Assembly (NCBI RefSeq): GCF_000803645.1
Contig: NZ_CP009122.1
Location: 844,501-908,500 of the forward strand
Source: Sphingopyxis fribergensis
GTDB taxonomy: Bacteria > Pseudomonadota > Alphaproteobacteria > Sphingomonadales > Sphingomonadaceae
Reading direction: 5' to 3'
DNA: 64,000 nucleotides
Shown piece by piece: positions 43,128 to 52,465 of the stretch. The position numbers and the translations under genes are program-made. The notes beneath the pieces are model-generated. The model saw only the letters and a program-made list of their open reading frames with translations. It had not been told where the DNA came from and ran no database searches. Every line of letters begins with the position of its first letter. Position 1 is the stretch's first letter.

Positions 43128-44617
43128 CCGATCCCGAACCGATCGCCGTCTCCCCGGCGCCGGTCGATATTCCCTACGGCTTTGCCCGCGCGCATGGCGT
43201 TGTCATCGCGCGGGGTGAAGGCGGCGCTTGGCTCGCCACATTGCGCGAGGATGCCGATCCTGCGGTGCTGATCGAAGTGAAGCGCTATCTCGCGCAGCCG
43301 CTGCGCGTCGCGACCGCGAGCATCGCCGATTTCGACCGGCTGCTGTCCGACCATTATGCCGTCGACAGCTCGGCGGCCGCGATGGCGGGGTCGCTCGACG
43401 GAAGCGATATCGACTTTACGCTGCCGAGCGCCGAGGATCTGCTCGACAGTGCCGACGATGCGCCCGCGATCCGCCTGATCAACGCGATCATCGCCGAAGC
43501 GGTGCGGCAAGGGGTCAGCGATATTCATATCGAACCCTATGAAAGCGGGCTCGTTGTGCGGATGCGCACCGATGGCGTGCTGCGCGAGCATTTGCGCATG
43601 CCGCCGCATGTCGCCCCCGTCGTCGTCAGCCGCATCAAGGTGATGGCGCGGCTCGACATCGCCGAGCGCCGCGTGCCGCAGGACGGCCGCATCGGGCTGA
43701 CGCTCGCGGGGAAAGCCGTCGACGTTCGCGTCTCGACGCTCCCCAGCCGCGCGGGTGAACGCGTCGTGATGCGTATTCTCGACAAGGATGCGGCGGGGAT
43801 CGATTTCGACGTCCTCGGCCTGTCCGGCGCCGCCGACCAGATATTGCGCGAGGCGCTGGCCGAGCCCAATGGAATCATTCTGGTCACCGGTCCGACCGGC
43901 TCGGGCAAGACGACGACGCTTTACGCCGCGCTAAAGCAATTGAACGACGGCCAGCGCAATATCCTGACGGTCGAGGATCCGGTCGAATATGCCGTCGACG
44001 GCGTCGGCCAGACGCAGGTTAACAGCAAGGTCGGGCTCGATTTCGCCGCGGGCCTCCGCGCCATCCTGCGCCAGGATCCCGACGTCGTGATGGTCGGCGA
44101 AATCCGCGACCGCGAAACCGCCGACATCGCGGTGCAGGCCTCGCTGACGGGACATCTCGTGCTCTCGACGGTCCACACGAACGACGCCGTTGGCGCGATC
44201 ACGCGCCTCAAGGATCTGAAGGTTGAACCCTTCCTTCTGGCCTCGACGCTGCGCGCTGTTCTAGCTCAGCGGCTTGTCCGCAAGCTTTGCGACCATTGCC
44301 GCGAGCCGGTGCAGGCCGATAACAGCGTCGCCGCAATCCTAGGGCTCGACATCGGCACCGTCATCTGGCGACCCAAGGGCTGCGAGCAGTGCAATGGCAC
44401 CGGATACAAGGGTCGCATCGGCGTATTCGAGGCGATCAAGGTCGACGAGACCGTCCGTCGCTACATCTACAACGGCGGCGACGAGGCGATGATCACGCGC
44501 CACGCCTTTCTGAAATCGCCGACGCTCGCTTCGGCCGCACGCGCGATGGTCGCGAAGGGGCTGACGACCGCCGAGGAGGCGATCCGCATCGCGCGGCGCG
44601 AGGAAATCGATGCCTGA
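43124..44617 (+). CDS. gspE: Type II secretion system ATPase GspE
   Basis: 497 residues; the GTG start overlaps the gspD stop. Walker A GPTGSGKTTTLYAAL is at about residues 256-270; the Asp box VEDPVEYAVDGVGQTQ, Walker B in VVMVGEIRDRETADIA and the His box LSTVHTNDAVGAITRL follow. The zinc-binding tetracysteine is CDHC...CEQCNGTGYKG. The cytoplasmic hexamer drives pseudopilus assembly. Confidence 0.96.
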   Translation: MTDPEPIAVSPAPVDIPYGFARAHGVVIARGEGGAWLATLREDADPAVLIEVKRYLAQPLRVATASIADFDRLLSDHYAVDSSAAAMAGSLDGSDIDFTLPSAEDLLDSADDAPAIRLINAIIAEAVRQGVSDIHIEPYESGLVVRMRTDGVLREHLRMPPHVAPVVVSRIKVMARLDIAERRVPQDGRIGLTLAGKAVDVRVSTLPSRAGERVVMRILDKDAAGIDFDVLGLSGAADQILREALAEPNGIILVTGPTGSGKTTTLYAALKQLNDGQRNILTVEDPVEYAVDGVGQTQVNSKVGLDFAAGLRAILRQDPDVVMVGEIRDRETADIAVQASLTGHLVLSTVHTNDAVGAITRLKDLKVEPFLLASTLRAVLAQRLVRKLCDHCREPVQADNSVAAILGLDIGTVIWRPKGCEQCNGTGYKGRIGVFEAIKVDETVRRYIYNGGDEAMITRHAFLKSPTLASAARAMVAKGLTTAEEAIRIARREEIDA

Positions 44618-45824
44618 TTATCGCTATGTGGCGATCGATCCCCAGGGCCGCGAGCGCAAGGGGCGGCTGACCGCCGCTAACGACGATGCCGCGCGCGCCG
44701 ACCTGATGCGGCGGAAATTCCATATCGTTGCGGTCGAGGCGGCGGGCGCGAAACCCGCCAGCCGTTCGTTGCTCGCTTTCCGCAAGAATAAATTGAGCAG
44801 CAAGGAACTCGCGCTGTTCACCCGCCAGCTCGCGACGCTGGCCGAGGTCGCGCCGCTCGAAGAGGCGCTGCGCACGCTCTCCCGCCAGAGTGAGGCCGAA
44901 AGCGCGCGCAATATCGTTGGCGACGTCCACGCCGGCTTGCTTGAGGGCCGCCGCCTCGCCGACGCGATGGGGCGCCAGCCGGGCAGCTTTCCGCCGCTTT
45001 ATCGCGCGATGGTTGCAGCGGGCGAAACGACAGGCAGCCTGACGACGATCCTCGCGCGCCTCGCCGACCTGCTCGAACGCCAAGCCGAGGTGCGCGGCAA
45101 GCTGATCGCCGCGCTCGCCTACCCGATCGTGCTCGCCGTCGTCGCGATCGGCGTCGTTGCCGCGTTGATGATCTTCGTCGTCCCGCGCGTCGTCGAGCAG
45201 TTCACCGACGTCGGCCAGCAGCTTCCCTTCCTGACCCGCGCTGTGATTGCGATCTCCAGCTTTGCCGCCAGCTGGTGGTGGCTGGTCGCTTTGTTGATTG
45301 CTGCGGCAAGCTTTGGCTGGGTCACCGCGATGCGCCGCCCGGCGTTCAAGGCGCGCGTCGATGCGCGGCTGCTGCGCTTGCCGCTCTTCGGCCGCCTGCT
45401 GCGCGATCTTTATGCGGCGCGATTTGCCCGAACCCTGTCGACGATGGTGTCTAGCCGTCTGCCGCTTGTCGATGGCCTGCGACTCACGCTGCCGACGATT
45501 CGAAACGCGGCGCTCGCCGGCGCAACCGCGACGATCGTGGATCAGGTGCGCGCTGGCGGCAGCCTGTCGGCGGCGCTCCGCGATGCGGGGGTCTTCCCGC
45601 CTTTGCTCGTTTACATGACCGCGAGCGGCGAAAGCGCGGGCCGGCTCGAACAAATGCTCGAACGCGCCGCCGATTATCTCGAGCGCGAATTCGACCGCTT
45701 TACGGCCGCTTCGATGGCGCTTCTCGAACCTGTCATAATTGTCGTTATGGGGTCGTGCGTGGCCCTTATCATCCTCGCCATTCTGCTTCCGATCCTTCAG
45801 TTGCAGAACCTTGCAGGTCTATAA
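44610..45824 (+). CDS. gspF: Type II secretion system platform protein GspF
   Basis: 404 residues with two GspF domains (first with ARQLATLAEVAPLEEALRTL-like sequence, second with FARTLSTMVSSRLPLVDGL) and three membrane helices (about 165-190, 212-235, 370-395). It is the polytopic platform that GspE turns. The start overlaps gspE by 8 nt. Confidence 0.95.
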   Translation: MPDYRYVAIDPQGRERKGRLTAANDDAARADLMRRKFHIVAVEAAGAKPASRSLLAFRKNKLSSKELALFTRQLATLAEVAPLEEALRTLSRQSEAESARNIVGDVHAGLLEGRRLADAMGRQPGSFPPLYRAMVAAGETTGSLTTILARLADLLERQAEVRGKLIAALAYPIVLAVVAIGVVAALMIFVVPRVVEQFTDVGQQLPFLTRAVIAISSFAASWWWLVALLIAAASFGWVTAMRRPAFKARVDARLLRLPLFGRLLRDLYAARFARTLSTMVSSRLPLVDGLRLTLPTIRNAALAGATATIVDQVRAGGSLSAALRDAGVFPPLLVYMTASGESAGRLEQMLERAADYLEREFDRFTAASMALLEPVIIVVMGSCVALIILAILLPILQLQNLAGL

Positions 45825-45827
45825 TAA

Positions 45828-46307
45828 ATGTCCCTCATGCAGCTCTTCATCCGCCTGATGCTCGACCCGGCCCGTCCGCCCCGCAAGAAGGACGAGCGCG
45901 GCTTCACGCTCACCGAACTGATGGTCGTCATCTTCATCATCGGGCTGCTCGCCACCGTCGTGATGATCAACGTCCTGCCGAGCCAGGACCGGGCGATGGT
46001 CACCAAGGCGAAGGCCGATATCGCGACGCTCGAAAGTGCGCTCGAGCAATATCGCCTCGACAATCTGACCTATCCCGCATCCACCGACGGGCTGAATGCG
46101 CTGACCGTGGCGCCGGCCGCGCTTGCGCAGCCCGAACGTTATCGCCGCGGCGGCTATATCAAGAAGCTGCCCGCCGATCCGTGGGGCCGCCCCTATAATT
46201 ATCAGGCGCCCGGGCCGAACGGAAAGGCGTTCGACGTCTGGTCGCTCGGTGCCGACGGTGCCCCCGGCGGGACCGACGACAATGCGGATATTCGCAGCGA
46301 CGGTTAA
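45828..46307 (+). CDS. gspG: Major pseudopilin GspG
   Basis: 159 residues. The prepilin site is KDERG/FTLTELMVV, cut after Gly25 with Glu at +5, followed by a hydrophobic helix. The C-terminal part has the GspG signature LPADPWGRPYNYQAPGPNGK and an Asp-rich calcium loop. It forms the pseudopilus shaft. The 3' end overlaps gspH by 26 nt. Confidence 0.95.
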   Translation: MSLMQLFIRLMLDPARPPRKKDERGFTLTELMVVIFIIGLLATVVMINVLPSQDRAMVTKAKADIATLESALEQYRLDNLTYPASTDGLNALTVAPAALAQPERYRRGGYIKKLPADPWGRPYNYQAPGPNGKAFDVWSLGADGAPGGTDDNADIRSDG

Positions 46308-46764
46308 GGCGCGGACGCGTCGCGAGCAGGGCGGCTTCACGCTCGTCGAACTGATGGTCGTGCTGGCGATCATGGCGCTTGCCGCGACGGCCGTCGTGCT
46401 CACTATTCCCGGCGAAGAACGCACCGTGCGCAGCGAGGCCGACCGCCTCGCCGCACGCCTCGCCGCCGCGCGCGATGTCGCGGTGATCGAGGGGCGCAGT
46501 GTCGCGGTCAATTTTGCGCCGTCGGGCTATGGGTTCGAACGGCGAATTTCGGGCGAATGGCAGCCGCTGCCGGGACGCGCCTTCGAACAGCGCAACTGGC
46601 CGGGCGATGTGCGCTTTTCGGCGGGCAACGGGCAAGGCGCGGCGCGCATCCTGTTCGACCGCGTGGGTATCAGCCCGACCCCGCAAGCAATGGTGCTGAC
46701 CGGCGGTGACGCGCGCGAGATCGTGCGTGTCTCGGCGACCGGGGAGGTCAGCCGTGGGCAATGA
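46282..46764 (+). CDS. gspH: Minor pseudopilin GspH
   Basis: 160 residues. Prepilin motif REQGG/FTLVELMVVLAI with Glu at +5; the globular part (VRSEADRLAARLAAARDVAV, then ARILFDRVGISPTP) is GspH-like. The ATG lies inside the end of gspG in another frame, which gives a leader of 18 residues. It is a tip or shaft component of the pseudopilus. Confidence 0.9.
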   Translation: MRIFAATVKARTRREQGGFTLVELMVVLAIMALAATAVVLTIPGEERTVRSEADRLAARLAAARDVAVIEGRSVAVNFAPSGYGFERRISGEWQPLPGRAFEQRNWPGDVRFSAGNGQGAARILFDRVGISPTPQAMVLTGGDAREIVRVSATGEVSRGQ

Positions 46765-47140
46765 CGGCGTTAGTTTTTCGCCGTCCGGCGAAGGGGGCTT
46801 CACCCTACTCGAAATGCTCGTCGCGCTCAGCGTCATCAGCATCGCCGCGCTCGCGCTCGTCCGCTTGGACGCCTATGCCGTGCGCACCGCAGGCGATCTC
46901 GACGAAAGCACGATGGCGGGCATCGTAGCGCAAAACCGTGCGGTCGAACTCTGGACCGACCCCGCGCCGCCGACGATCGGCAATAGCGCGATCGGGGTCG
47001 CGAACGCCGGACGCAACTGGCGTGTCGAACAGCGCGTCTCAAAAACCGCCGACGACAGCTTGCTACGCATCGACCTGCTCGTTCGTCCCGAAAGCGGGCG
47101 CGGTCAGGCGGTGCTGACAATCATCCGGCCGTCGCGATGA
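46754..47140 (+). CDS. gspI: Minor pseudopilin GspI
   Basis: 128 residues. Prepilin motif GEGG/FTLLEMLVALSVI with Glu at +5, followed by the GspI-typical AGIVAQNRAVEL. The GTG at 46754 overlaps the gspH end by 11 nt and is the best start; the reading frame upstream is shadow. GspI starts the pseudopilus tip with GspJ and GspK. Confidence 0.9.
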   Translation: MGNDGVSFSPSGEGGFTLLEMLVALSVISIAALALVRLDAYAVRTAGDLDESTMAGIVAQNRAVELWTDPAPPTIGNSAIGVANAGRNWRVEQRVSKTADDSLLRIDLLVRPESGRGQAVLTIIRPSR

Positions 47141-47748
47141 GGGACGAACGCGGCTTCACCCTTGTCGAGATGCTTGTCGCCCTTTCCATCTTCGCGGCGA
47201 TCGCGGCGATGGGGGTCGGCCTCCTTCGCAGCAGCGTCGATACGCAAGATGCGGTGCAGGAACGGTTGAAGGCGATGGGCGGGATCAACCGGCTGCGCGC
47301 CGTGATGGCGAACGATCTGGCGCAGGCGGTGCAGCGTTCGACGCGCGGGCCGGCGGGCGAGGCGGTTCCGGCCTTCATCGGATCGTCGACCGGCTTTGCC
47401 TTTGTCCATGGCGGGGCGGGTTCGCAAGACGGCGGCCCGCGCCCCAATATCGAGCGCGTTGCCTATGCGCGCGTCGGCAACGAGTGGCGGCGCGCGACGC
47501 AGCCGATGCTCGACGGCACGGCGCTCGGCGAGGGCGACAGGCTGATTGCCGACGTCGCCAGCGTCGCGGTGCGATACCGCGACGAGCGCGGCAACTGGGG
47601 CGAGGTCTGGAGTTCGGAGCCGGGCGACCGCCTGCCGCGCGCCGTCGAGGTGCGAATGGCGCGCACCGGCCGCGAGGCGCTGACGATGCTTTTCTTAACG
47701 GCGCCCACGCCGCCGCTTTCGCCGGTCCAAGGGGTGCCGACACCGTGA
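47137..47748 (+). CDS. gspJ: Minor pseudopilin GspJ
   Basis: 203 residues with a very short leader, MRDERG/FTLVEMLVALSIFA, and Glu at +5. The globular domain includes RLRAVMANDLAQAVQR and YRDERGNWGEVWSS, as in GspJ. ATGA overlap with gspI and GTGA overlap with gspK. Confidence 0.92.
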   Translation: MRDERGFTLVEMLVALSIFAAIAAMGVGLLRSSVDTQDAVQERLKAMGGINRLRAVMANDLAQAVQRSTRGPAGEAVPAFIGSSTGFAFVHGGAGSQDGGPRPNIERVAYARVGNEWRRATQPMLDGTALGEGDRLIADVASVAVRYRDERGNWGEVWSSEPGDRLPRAVEVRMARTGREALTMLFLTAPTPPLSPVQGVPTP

Positions 47749-48752
47749 GGCGCCGCGCGAAAGACGAACGCGGCGCGGCGCTGCTTACCGTATTGCTGCT
47801 CGTCGCGGTGATGGCGGTGATCGCGGCGACCGCGCTCGACCGGCTGACCCTCGCGACGCGCATCGCGGGCAGCGCGGCGACGGTCGATCAGGGCCGGGCC
47901 TTTGCCTTTGCCGCCGAACAGATCGCGCTGCGCCGCGTCGCCGACCTCGTCGGACGCGATCCCGCGAAGCTGACGCTCGCCGGAAACTGGCTCGGGCGCG
48001 ATTTTACGCTGCCGCTTCCCGGCGGCGAGGGGCGCGCGAAGCTGACCGACGCGAACAATTGCTTCAATCTCAACAGCCTGGTCGCCGAGACGGTGCCGGG
48101 GCGGTTCAGCCAGCGGTCGGGCTCGATGCGCCAGTTCGGCGAATTGATGACCCTGCTCGGGATCGAGCCGGGGCAGGCGCAGGCAATAGCGGGCGCGGCC
48201 GCCGACTGGATCGACAGCGATAGCAACGAGGGGCCGCTCGGCGCCGAGGACAATGCCTATCGCGGGATGCAGGGCGCCTATCTGCCCGCGAACCGCAAGA
48301 TGGCCGATGTCAGCGAACTGCGCGCGGTGCGCGGCGTAACGCCGAAAATCTATGCGCGGCTGAAGCCCTGGATTTGCGTGCTGCCGGTGACCGATCCGGT
48401 GAAGCTCAACGTCAATACGCTCGCGCCCGAACAGGCGCCGCTGGTCGCGATGCTGGTGCCCGGCGAGATCGGTGTGGCGAAAGCGCGGGCGGTGCTAGCG
48501 GCGCGCCCTGCTGGCGGCTATGGCAGCAGCGTACGATTCTGGGAGGCGGGGCCGTTCGAAGGACGGAAACCGCCGACCGATGTGGCCGAACAGGCTGGCG
48601 TGAACAGCCGTTGGCTCACGCTGATGACGAATGTGACGATGGGGGACGGTTTCTTGACCGCAGTTTCGCTGATCGATGCCAATGGCGGGGCGCCGTCCGC
48701 TGGCGTAACGCCGCCAGTGATCGTGCGCCGCGATTGGGGCGAGAGCGACTGA
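47745..48752 (+). CDS. gspK: Minor pseudopilin GspK
   Basis: 335 residues. The prepilin-like start KDERG/AALLTVLLLVAVMAV lacks Glu at +5, as usual for GspK. The large globular domain has LTDANNCFNLNSLV, AAADWIDSDSNEGPLGAEDN and KLNVNTLAPEQAPLV. GspK caps the pseudopilus. The GTG start at 47745 overlaps the gspJ stop. Confidence 0.93.
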   Translation: MRRRAKDERGAALLTVLLLVAVMAVIAATALDRLTLATRIAGSAATVDQGRAFAFAAEQIALRRVADLVGRDPAKLTLAGNWLGRDFTLPLPGGEGRAKLTDANNCFNLNSLVAETVPGRFSQRSGSMRQFGELMTLLGIEPGQAQAIAGAAADWIDSDSNEGPLGAEDNAYRGMQGAYLPANRKMADVSELRAVRGVTPKIYARLKPWICVLPVTDPVKLNVNTLAPEQAPLVAMLVPGEIGVAKARAVLAARPAGGYGSSVRFWEAGPFEGRKPPTDVAEQAGVNSRWLTLMTNVTMGDGFLTAVSLIDANGGAPSAGVTPPVIVRRDWGESD

Positions 48753-48753
48753 C

Positions 48754-49899
48754 ATGACGCGCACGCTAGTTCTCTGGCTGCCTCCGGTGGCTACGCTTGG
48801 CGAAGGCGATGGTCGCGATGCCGCCTGGCTGCGCATTGACGACGGCGTGGTTGTCGATAGCGGACAAGACGATGGATGGGTCGATGCGTGGGAAAAACCG
48901 CGCGACGACAGCCCCGACGACCGGTTGATCGCATTGGCGCCGGCGGCCGACGTCCCGCTGCGCTGGCTCCATTATCCCGACGCCGCGCCCGCACAGGCCG
49001 CCGCCGCGGCGCGCATCGACGCGCTGAAGAACAGTCTGGGCGATGCAGCGGCGCTGCATGTCGTCGCCGGCCAGCCCGCAGGCGAGGGGCAGGCGGTCCC
49101 GGTTGCGGTGACGACCCACGCCGCCATGACCGCGTGGACCGACTGGATGAAGGCGCGCGGCCTGACGCCGGCGGCGATCATCCCGTCGGCAGCGGCGGTG
49201 CCCCCGCCAGAACCCGATACGCTGTGGATGGCCGAGGTTGGCAGCGAGCGGATCGTCCGCACGGCGGACCGCGCCTATGTTTCCGATCCCGAACTCGATC
49301 CGCTGATCGCGGGTGGGCACGCCGCGCTGCCGCTCGATGCCGACCGGATGCGCGAGTCGTTGTTGCTGACGCTCGCAGCGCCGCCGCTCGACCTGCTGAG
49401 CGGTGGGTGGAAACCCAAACGTCGCTGGTCGGTCGACCCGGCGATGCTCCGGCTGGCGAAGCGCCTTGCCATCGCACTTGTCGCCGTCAGCCTGCTCATT
49501 CCGATCATCTATGCAGTGCGCCTGTCGTCCGACACCGGCCGCGCCGACGAGGCGGTCGTCGCGATGGCGAAGAAGGCCGGCGTGACCGCGACCGATGCGA
49601 CCGCAGCCGAAGCCGAACTCGACCGCCGCTTGGCCGCTGCCGGCGGCGGGCCGCTCGCCTTCTCGGTTCCAGCATCGGCTCTGTACGACGCGATGGGCGA
49701 CGCGCCGGGCGTAACGCTCAAGACGCTGTCGCACCGCACTGACGGTACGCTGACGACGACGCTCGCCGCGCCGCGCGTCGAGGACATCAACCAGGTGCTG
49801 CTGGCGCTGCAGGCGCGCGGCTATCGCGTCACCGCGCAGCCGATGGCGGGCAGCGACGGCCAGCAGATGGCCAATATCACGATCCGGGCGGTGCCATGA
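48754..49899 (+). CDS. gspL: Type II secretion system protein GspL
   Basis: 381 residues: a cytoplasmic actin-like domain that contacts GspE, a membrane helix at about 231-250 (LAIALVAVSLLIPIIYAV), and a small periplasmic domain. It starts 1 nt after the gspK stop and overlaps gspM (ATGA). It joins the ATPase to the platform. Confidence 0.9.
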   Translation: MTRTLVLWLPPVATLGEGDGRDAAWLRIDDGVVVDSGQDDGWVDAWEKPRDDSPDDRLIALAPAADVPLRWLHYPDAAPAQAAAAARIDALKNSLGDAAALHVVAGQPAGEGQAVPVAVTTHAAMTAWTDWMKARGLTPAAIIPSAAAVPPPEPDTLWMAEVGSERIVRTADRAYVSDPELDPLIAGGHAALPLDADRMRESLLLTLAAPPLDLLSGGWKPKRRWSVDPAMLRLAKRLAIALVAVSLLIPIIYAVRLSSDTGRADEAVVAMAKKAGVTATDATAAEAELDRRLAAAGGGPLAFSVPASALYDAMGDAPGVTLKTLSHRTDGTLTTTLAAPRVEDINQVLLALQARGYRVTAQPMAGSDGQQMANITIRAVP

Positions 49900-50378
49900 C
49901 CGAGAGATTGCAAAATTGGTGGATCGCTCTGTCGCTGCGCGAACGCTGGCTCGTCGGCATCGCCGGCGTGCTCGCGCTGGGGGTGGTCCTGTGGGGACTT
50001 GGCCGCCCCATGGCCGCGGCATTTATCGATCTCGAAAGCCAGCACCGCGCCGCGATCGAACGCGAGGGCCGCGTCTCCTCGAAAGTGCAATTGCTCGCAC
50101 AGCGTCCGGCCAAATCGGTCGCCGCGACGGTTGATGCGGCCCAGATCGACCAATATCTTGCGCAATCGGCGGGCGAGATCGGACTGACGCTCGACCGCAA
50201 CGAAGCACGCGGCGCGGGGCAGGCAACGATCGCGATCGCCACCGCGCGCGCGACGGTGCTCACCGACTGGCTCGCCTCGCTCGAGGGGCAGGGTTTCATC
50301 ATCGACCAGTTGACGATCACCCCCGCCGCCGACGGCACCGTTGGGCTGACTGCCGAGCTTCGAAAGGGCGGTCAATGA
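49896..50378 (+). CDS. gspM: Type II secretion system protein GspM
   Basis: 160 residues. A short cytoplasmic start (LQNWWIALSLRERWLVGIAG), one membrane helix (about 22-40) and a ferredoxin-like periplasmic domain. Position between gspL and gspN supports the call. GspM partners GspL. Confidence 0.88.
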   Translation: MTERLQNWWIALSLRERWLVGIAGVLALGVVLWGLGRPMAAAFIDLESQHRAAIEREGRVSSKVQLLAQRPAKSVAATVDAAQIDQYLAQSAGEIGLTLDRNEARGAGQATIAIATARATVLTDWLASLEGQGFIIDQLTITPAADGTVGLTAELRKGGQ

Positions 50379-51091
50379 GCGCGCGGCGACGCTGGGGGCT
50401 TGCCGCGCTGTTGTTTGCGCTGATCCTGATCATCGCGACCTTTCCGATGCGGCTCGCGCTGAACCTTTCGGGCGCGACCGATGCGGGTATCAGCGCACGC
50501 GACGTGCGTGGGTCGGTCTGGTCGGGCGAACTGGTCGACCCGCGGCTCGGCGCCTTGCCGCTCGGCACGGTGCGCGCCAGCCTGTCGCCGCTCGCGCTGC
50601 TTGGCGGTGGTGTCGACCTCGCTTTCTCGCGCGCCGACGACCGGCTCGGGGCGCTCGCCGGACGGCTGCATGGCAGCAATCCGCGCGGGATATCGGATGT
50701 CAGCGGCACCACGTCGATATCGGGCGGGCTCGGCATGATCCCCATCGACACGATCCGCTTCGAAGGGGCGACGGTGCGGTTCGACGGCGCGGGCAAATGC
50801 GCCAGCGCCGCGGGCCGCATCCAGCTCGCGGTTACTGCGCCGATCGCCGGGCTCGATCTGTCGCGCGGCCTGTCGGGGCCGCTGACGTGCGCGAAGGGAC
50901 GTGCACAGGCGGCGCTCGCCAGCCAATCGGGTATGGAGCGACTGACCCTGTTGTTCGACGGTGACGGCGCGTATCGCGCTCAGTTCGCGATCAATGTCGA
51001 CAGCGACCCGGCAATGGCTGGCGCACTTGCGGTGCTGGGCTTCAAGCCCGGGCCCGGCGGATTCGTCCTGGCGACCTCGGGCCGCTTCTGA
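50375..51091 (+). CDS. gspN: Type II secretion system protein GspN
   Basis: 238 residues. One N-terminal membrane helix (GLAALLFALILIIATFPM), then an LPS-transport-like beta-rich domain with VRGSVWSGELVDPRLGALPL, typical of GspN. GspN is an accessory part absent from some systems. ATGA overlap with gspM. Confidence 0.87.
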   Translation: MSARRRWGLAALLFALILIIATFPMRLALNLSGATDAGISARDVRGSVWSGELVDPRLGALPLGTVRASLSPLALLGGGVDLAFSRADDRLGALAGRLHGSNPRGISDVSGTTSISGGLGMIPIDTIRFEGATVRFDGAGKCASAAGRIQLAVTAPIAGLDLSRGLSGPLTCAKGRAQAALASQSGMERLTLLFDGDGAYRAQFAINVDSDPAMAGALAVLGFKPGPGGFVLATSGRF

Positions 51092-51092
51092 C

Positions 51093-51860
51093 GTGACCTT
51101 TCTCGATGCCTTGCCCTTCGGCATGGCCGTCGCCTTTGCCGCGATGATCGGGCTGGTCCTCGGCAGCTTCATTGCGACGCTGGTGCTGCGCTGGCCCGCG
51201 GGGCGCTCGGTGCTGGGGCGATCACAATGTGACGGTTGTGGTCGACCGCTTACCGCCCTGGATCTTGTCCCTTTGTTATCGAACTTCGCGTCGCGCGGGC
51301 GGTGCCGGACGTGCAACGCGGCGATCGATCCCTTTCACTGGCGCGTCGAACTGGGCTCAACACTGATTGGGATTGTAGCCCTCGCACTTTCACCGGGAAC
51401 CGCGGGTTGGCTCTGGGCCCTGTTCGGCTGGCTACTCCTGCCGCTCGCCCTCCTCGATGCGCGCCATTTCTGGCTCCCCGACTGCCTCAACCTGCTGCTT
51501 GGCATCGTCGGTCTGCTGATAGCCGGTCCGATGCTGGAAACATCGCTGATGGACCGCTGGGTTGGCGCGGTCGTGTGCGGCCTGACGCTCGCCGTCATTG
51601 CCGAATTTTACCGCCGCGTGCGGCTGAAAGACGCAATGGGCGGCGGCGATCCCAAACTCGTCGCAGCAATCGGCGCGTGGCTCGGATGGCAGGCGCTGCC
51701 GTTGATGCTGCTCCTAGCCAGCTTCGGCGGCATCGTCTGGGCACTCGTTGCGCAACGAAAAGGGGACCAGCCGCTTTCTCAGCGACCGGTCCCCTTCGGA
51801 TTATTTGCGTGCACCGCGGCATGGGCCGCGGTGCCGCTGTGGCCGCTTATTGCCCAATGA
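51093..51860 (+). CDS. gspO: Prepilin peptidase GspO (A24 family)
   Basis: 255 residues with about seven membrane helices. Two CxxC pairs (CDGCGR and CRTC) form the zinc-binding cytoplasmic domain. The catalytic aspartates lie in LLDARHFWLPD and AMGGGDPKL. It cuts and N-methylates pseudopilins GspG-K. GTG start 1 nt after gspN. Its last 14 nt overlap the 3' end of the opposing pal gene. Confidence 0.94.
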   Translation: MTFLDALPFGMAVAFAAMIGLVLGSFIATLVLRWPAGRSVLGRSQCDGCGRPLTALDLVPLLSNFASRGRCRTCNAAIDPFHWRVELGSTLIGIVALALSPGTAGWLWALFGWLLLPLALLDARHFWLPDCLNLLLGIVGLLIAGPMLETSLMDRWVGAVVCGLTLAVIAEFYRRVRLKDAMGGGDPKLVAAIGAWLGWQALPLMLLLASFGGIVWALVAQRKGDQPLSQRPVPFGLFACTAAWAAVPLWPLIAQ

Positions 51861-52365
51861 CGACGGTCACCGCGCGACGGTTCTTCGCATAGGCTTCCTC
51901 GGTCGAGCCGAGCTCTGCCGGACGTTCCTTGCCATAGCTGATGACGTTGATCCGCGACGGGTCGACGCCGAGCGAGGCGAGATAGTTTTTCGCGGCGTTC
52001 GCGCGGCGTTCGCCGAGCGCGATGTTATAGTCGCGGGTGCCGCGTTCGTCGGCATGGCCTTCGAGCGTGACGCGGACGGCAGGGTTACGCTGCAGCCACT
52101 GCGACTGCGTCTGGAGCGTCGCCTGATCCTGCGCATCGACATTATACTGGTCATAGTCGAAGAAAACGCGGTCGCCCATGGCGCCAACGCTGGCGAGGAA
52201 ATCTTCCTGCGATCCGGGGACAACGCCCGTGCCGGTGCCGGCGCCCGTATCGGTGCCCGTGCCTTCGGGGGCGGGGGGGAGCGTGTCAGGGGCCTTTTTC
52301 GCGCAGGCGCCAACAGCAAGCATGGTGATCGCCGCGATCATAGCGGTGCTTTTGCGTATCGTCAT
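51847..52365 (-). CDS. pal: Peptidoglycan-associated lipoprotein Pal
   Basis: 172 residues. The lipobox AVGAC gives lipidated Cys21; a Gly/Thr-rich linker (about 36-50) precedes the OmpA-like domain with LEGHADERGTRDYNIALGER, which binds diaminopimelate in peptidoglycan. It anchors the outer membrane and works with TolB in cell division. The tail overlaps gspO by 14 nt on the other strand. The 100-nt gap to tolB allows its own promoter. Confidence 0.95.
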   Translation of the reverse strand: MTIRKSTAMIAAITMLAVGACAKKAPDTLPPAPEGTGTDTGAGTGTGVVPGSQEDFLASVGAMGDRVFFDYDQYNVDAQDQATLQTQSQWLQRNPAVRVTLEGHADERGTRDYNIALGERRANAAKNYLASLGVDPSRINVISYGKERPAELGSTEEAYAKNRRAVTVVIGQ

Positions 52366-52465
52366 GTCTCTGTCCTCTTGTTGTTGAAAATATTCGTGCG
52401 GCCGAATTGGCCCGTTCAGGACGCGATAGTTGAACCCGATCGCGCCTTTTTGGTTCCGGTTTTCC

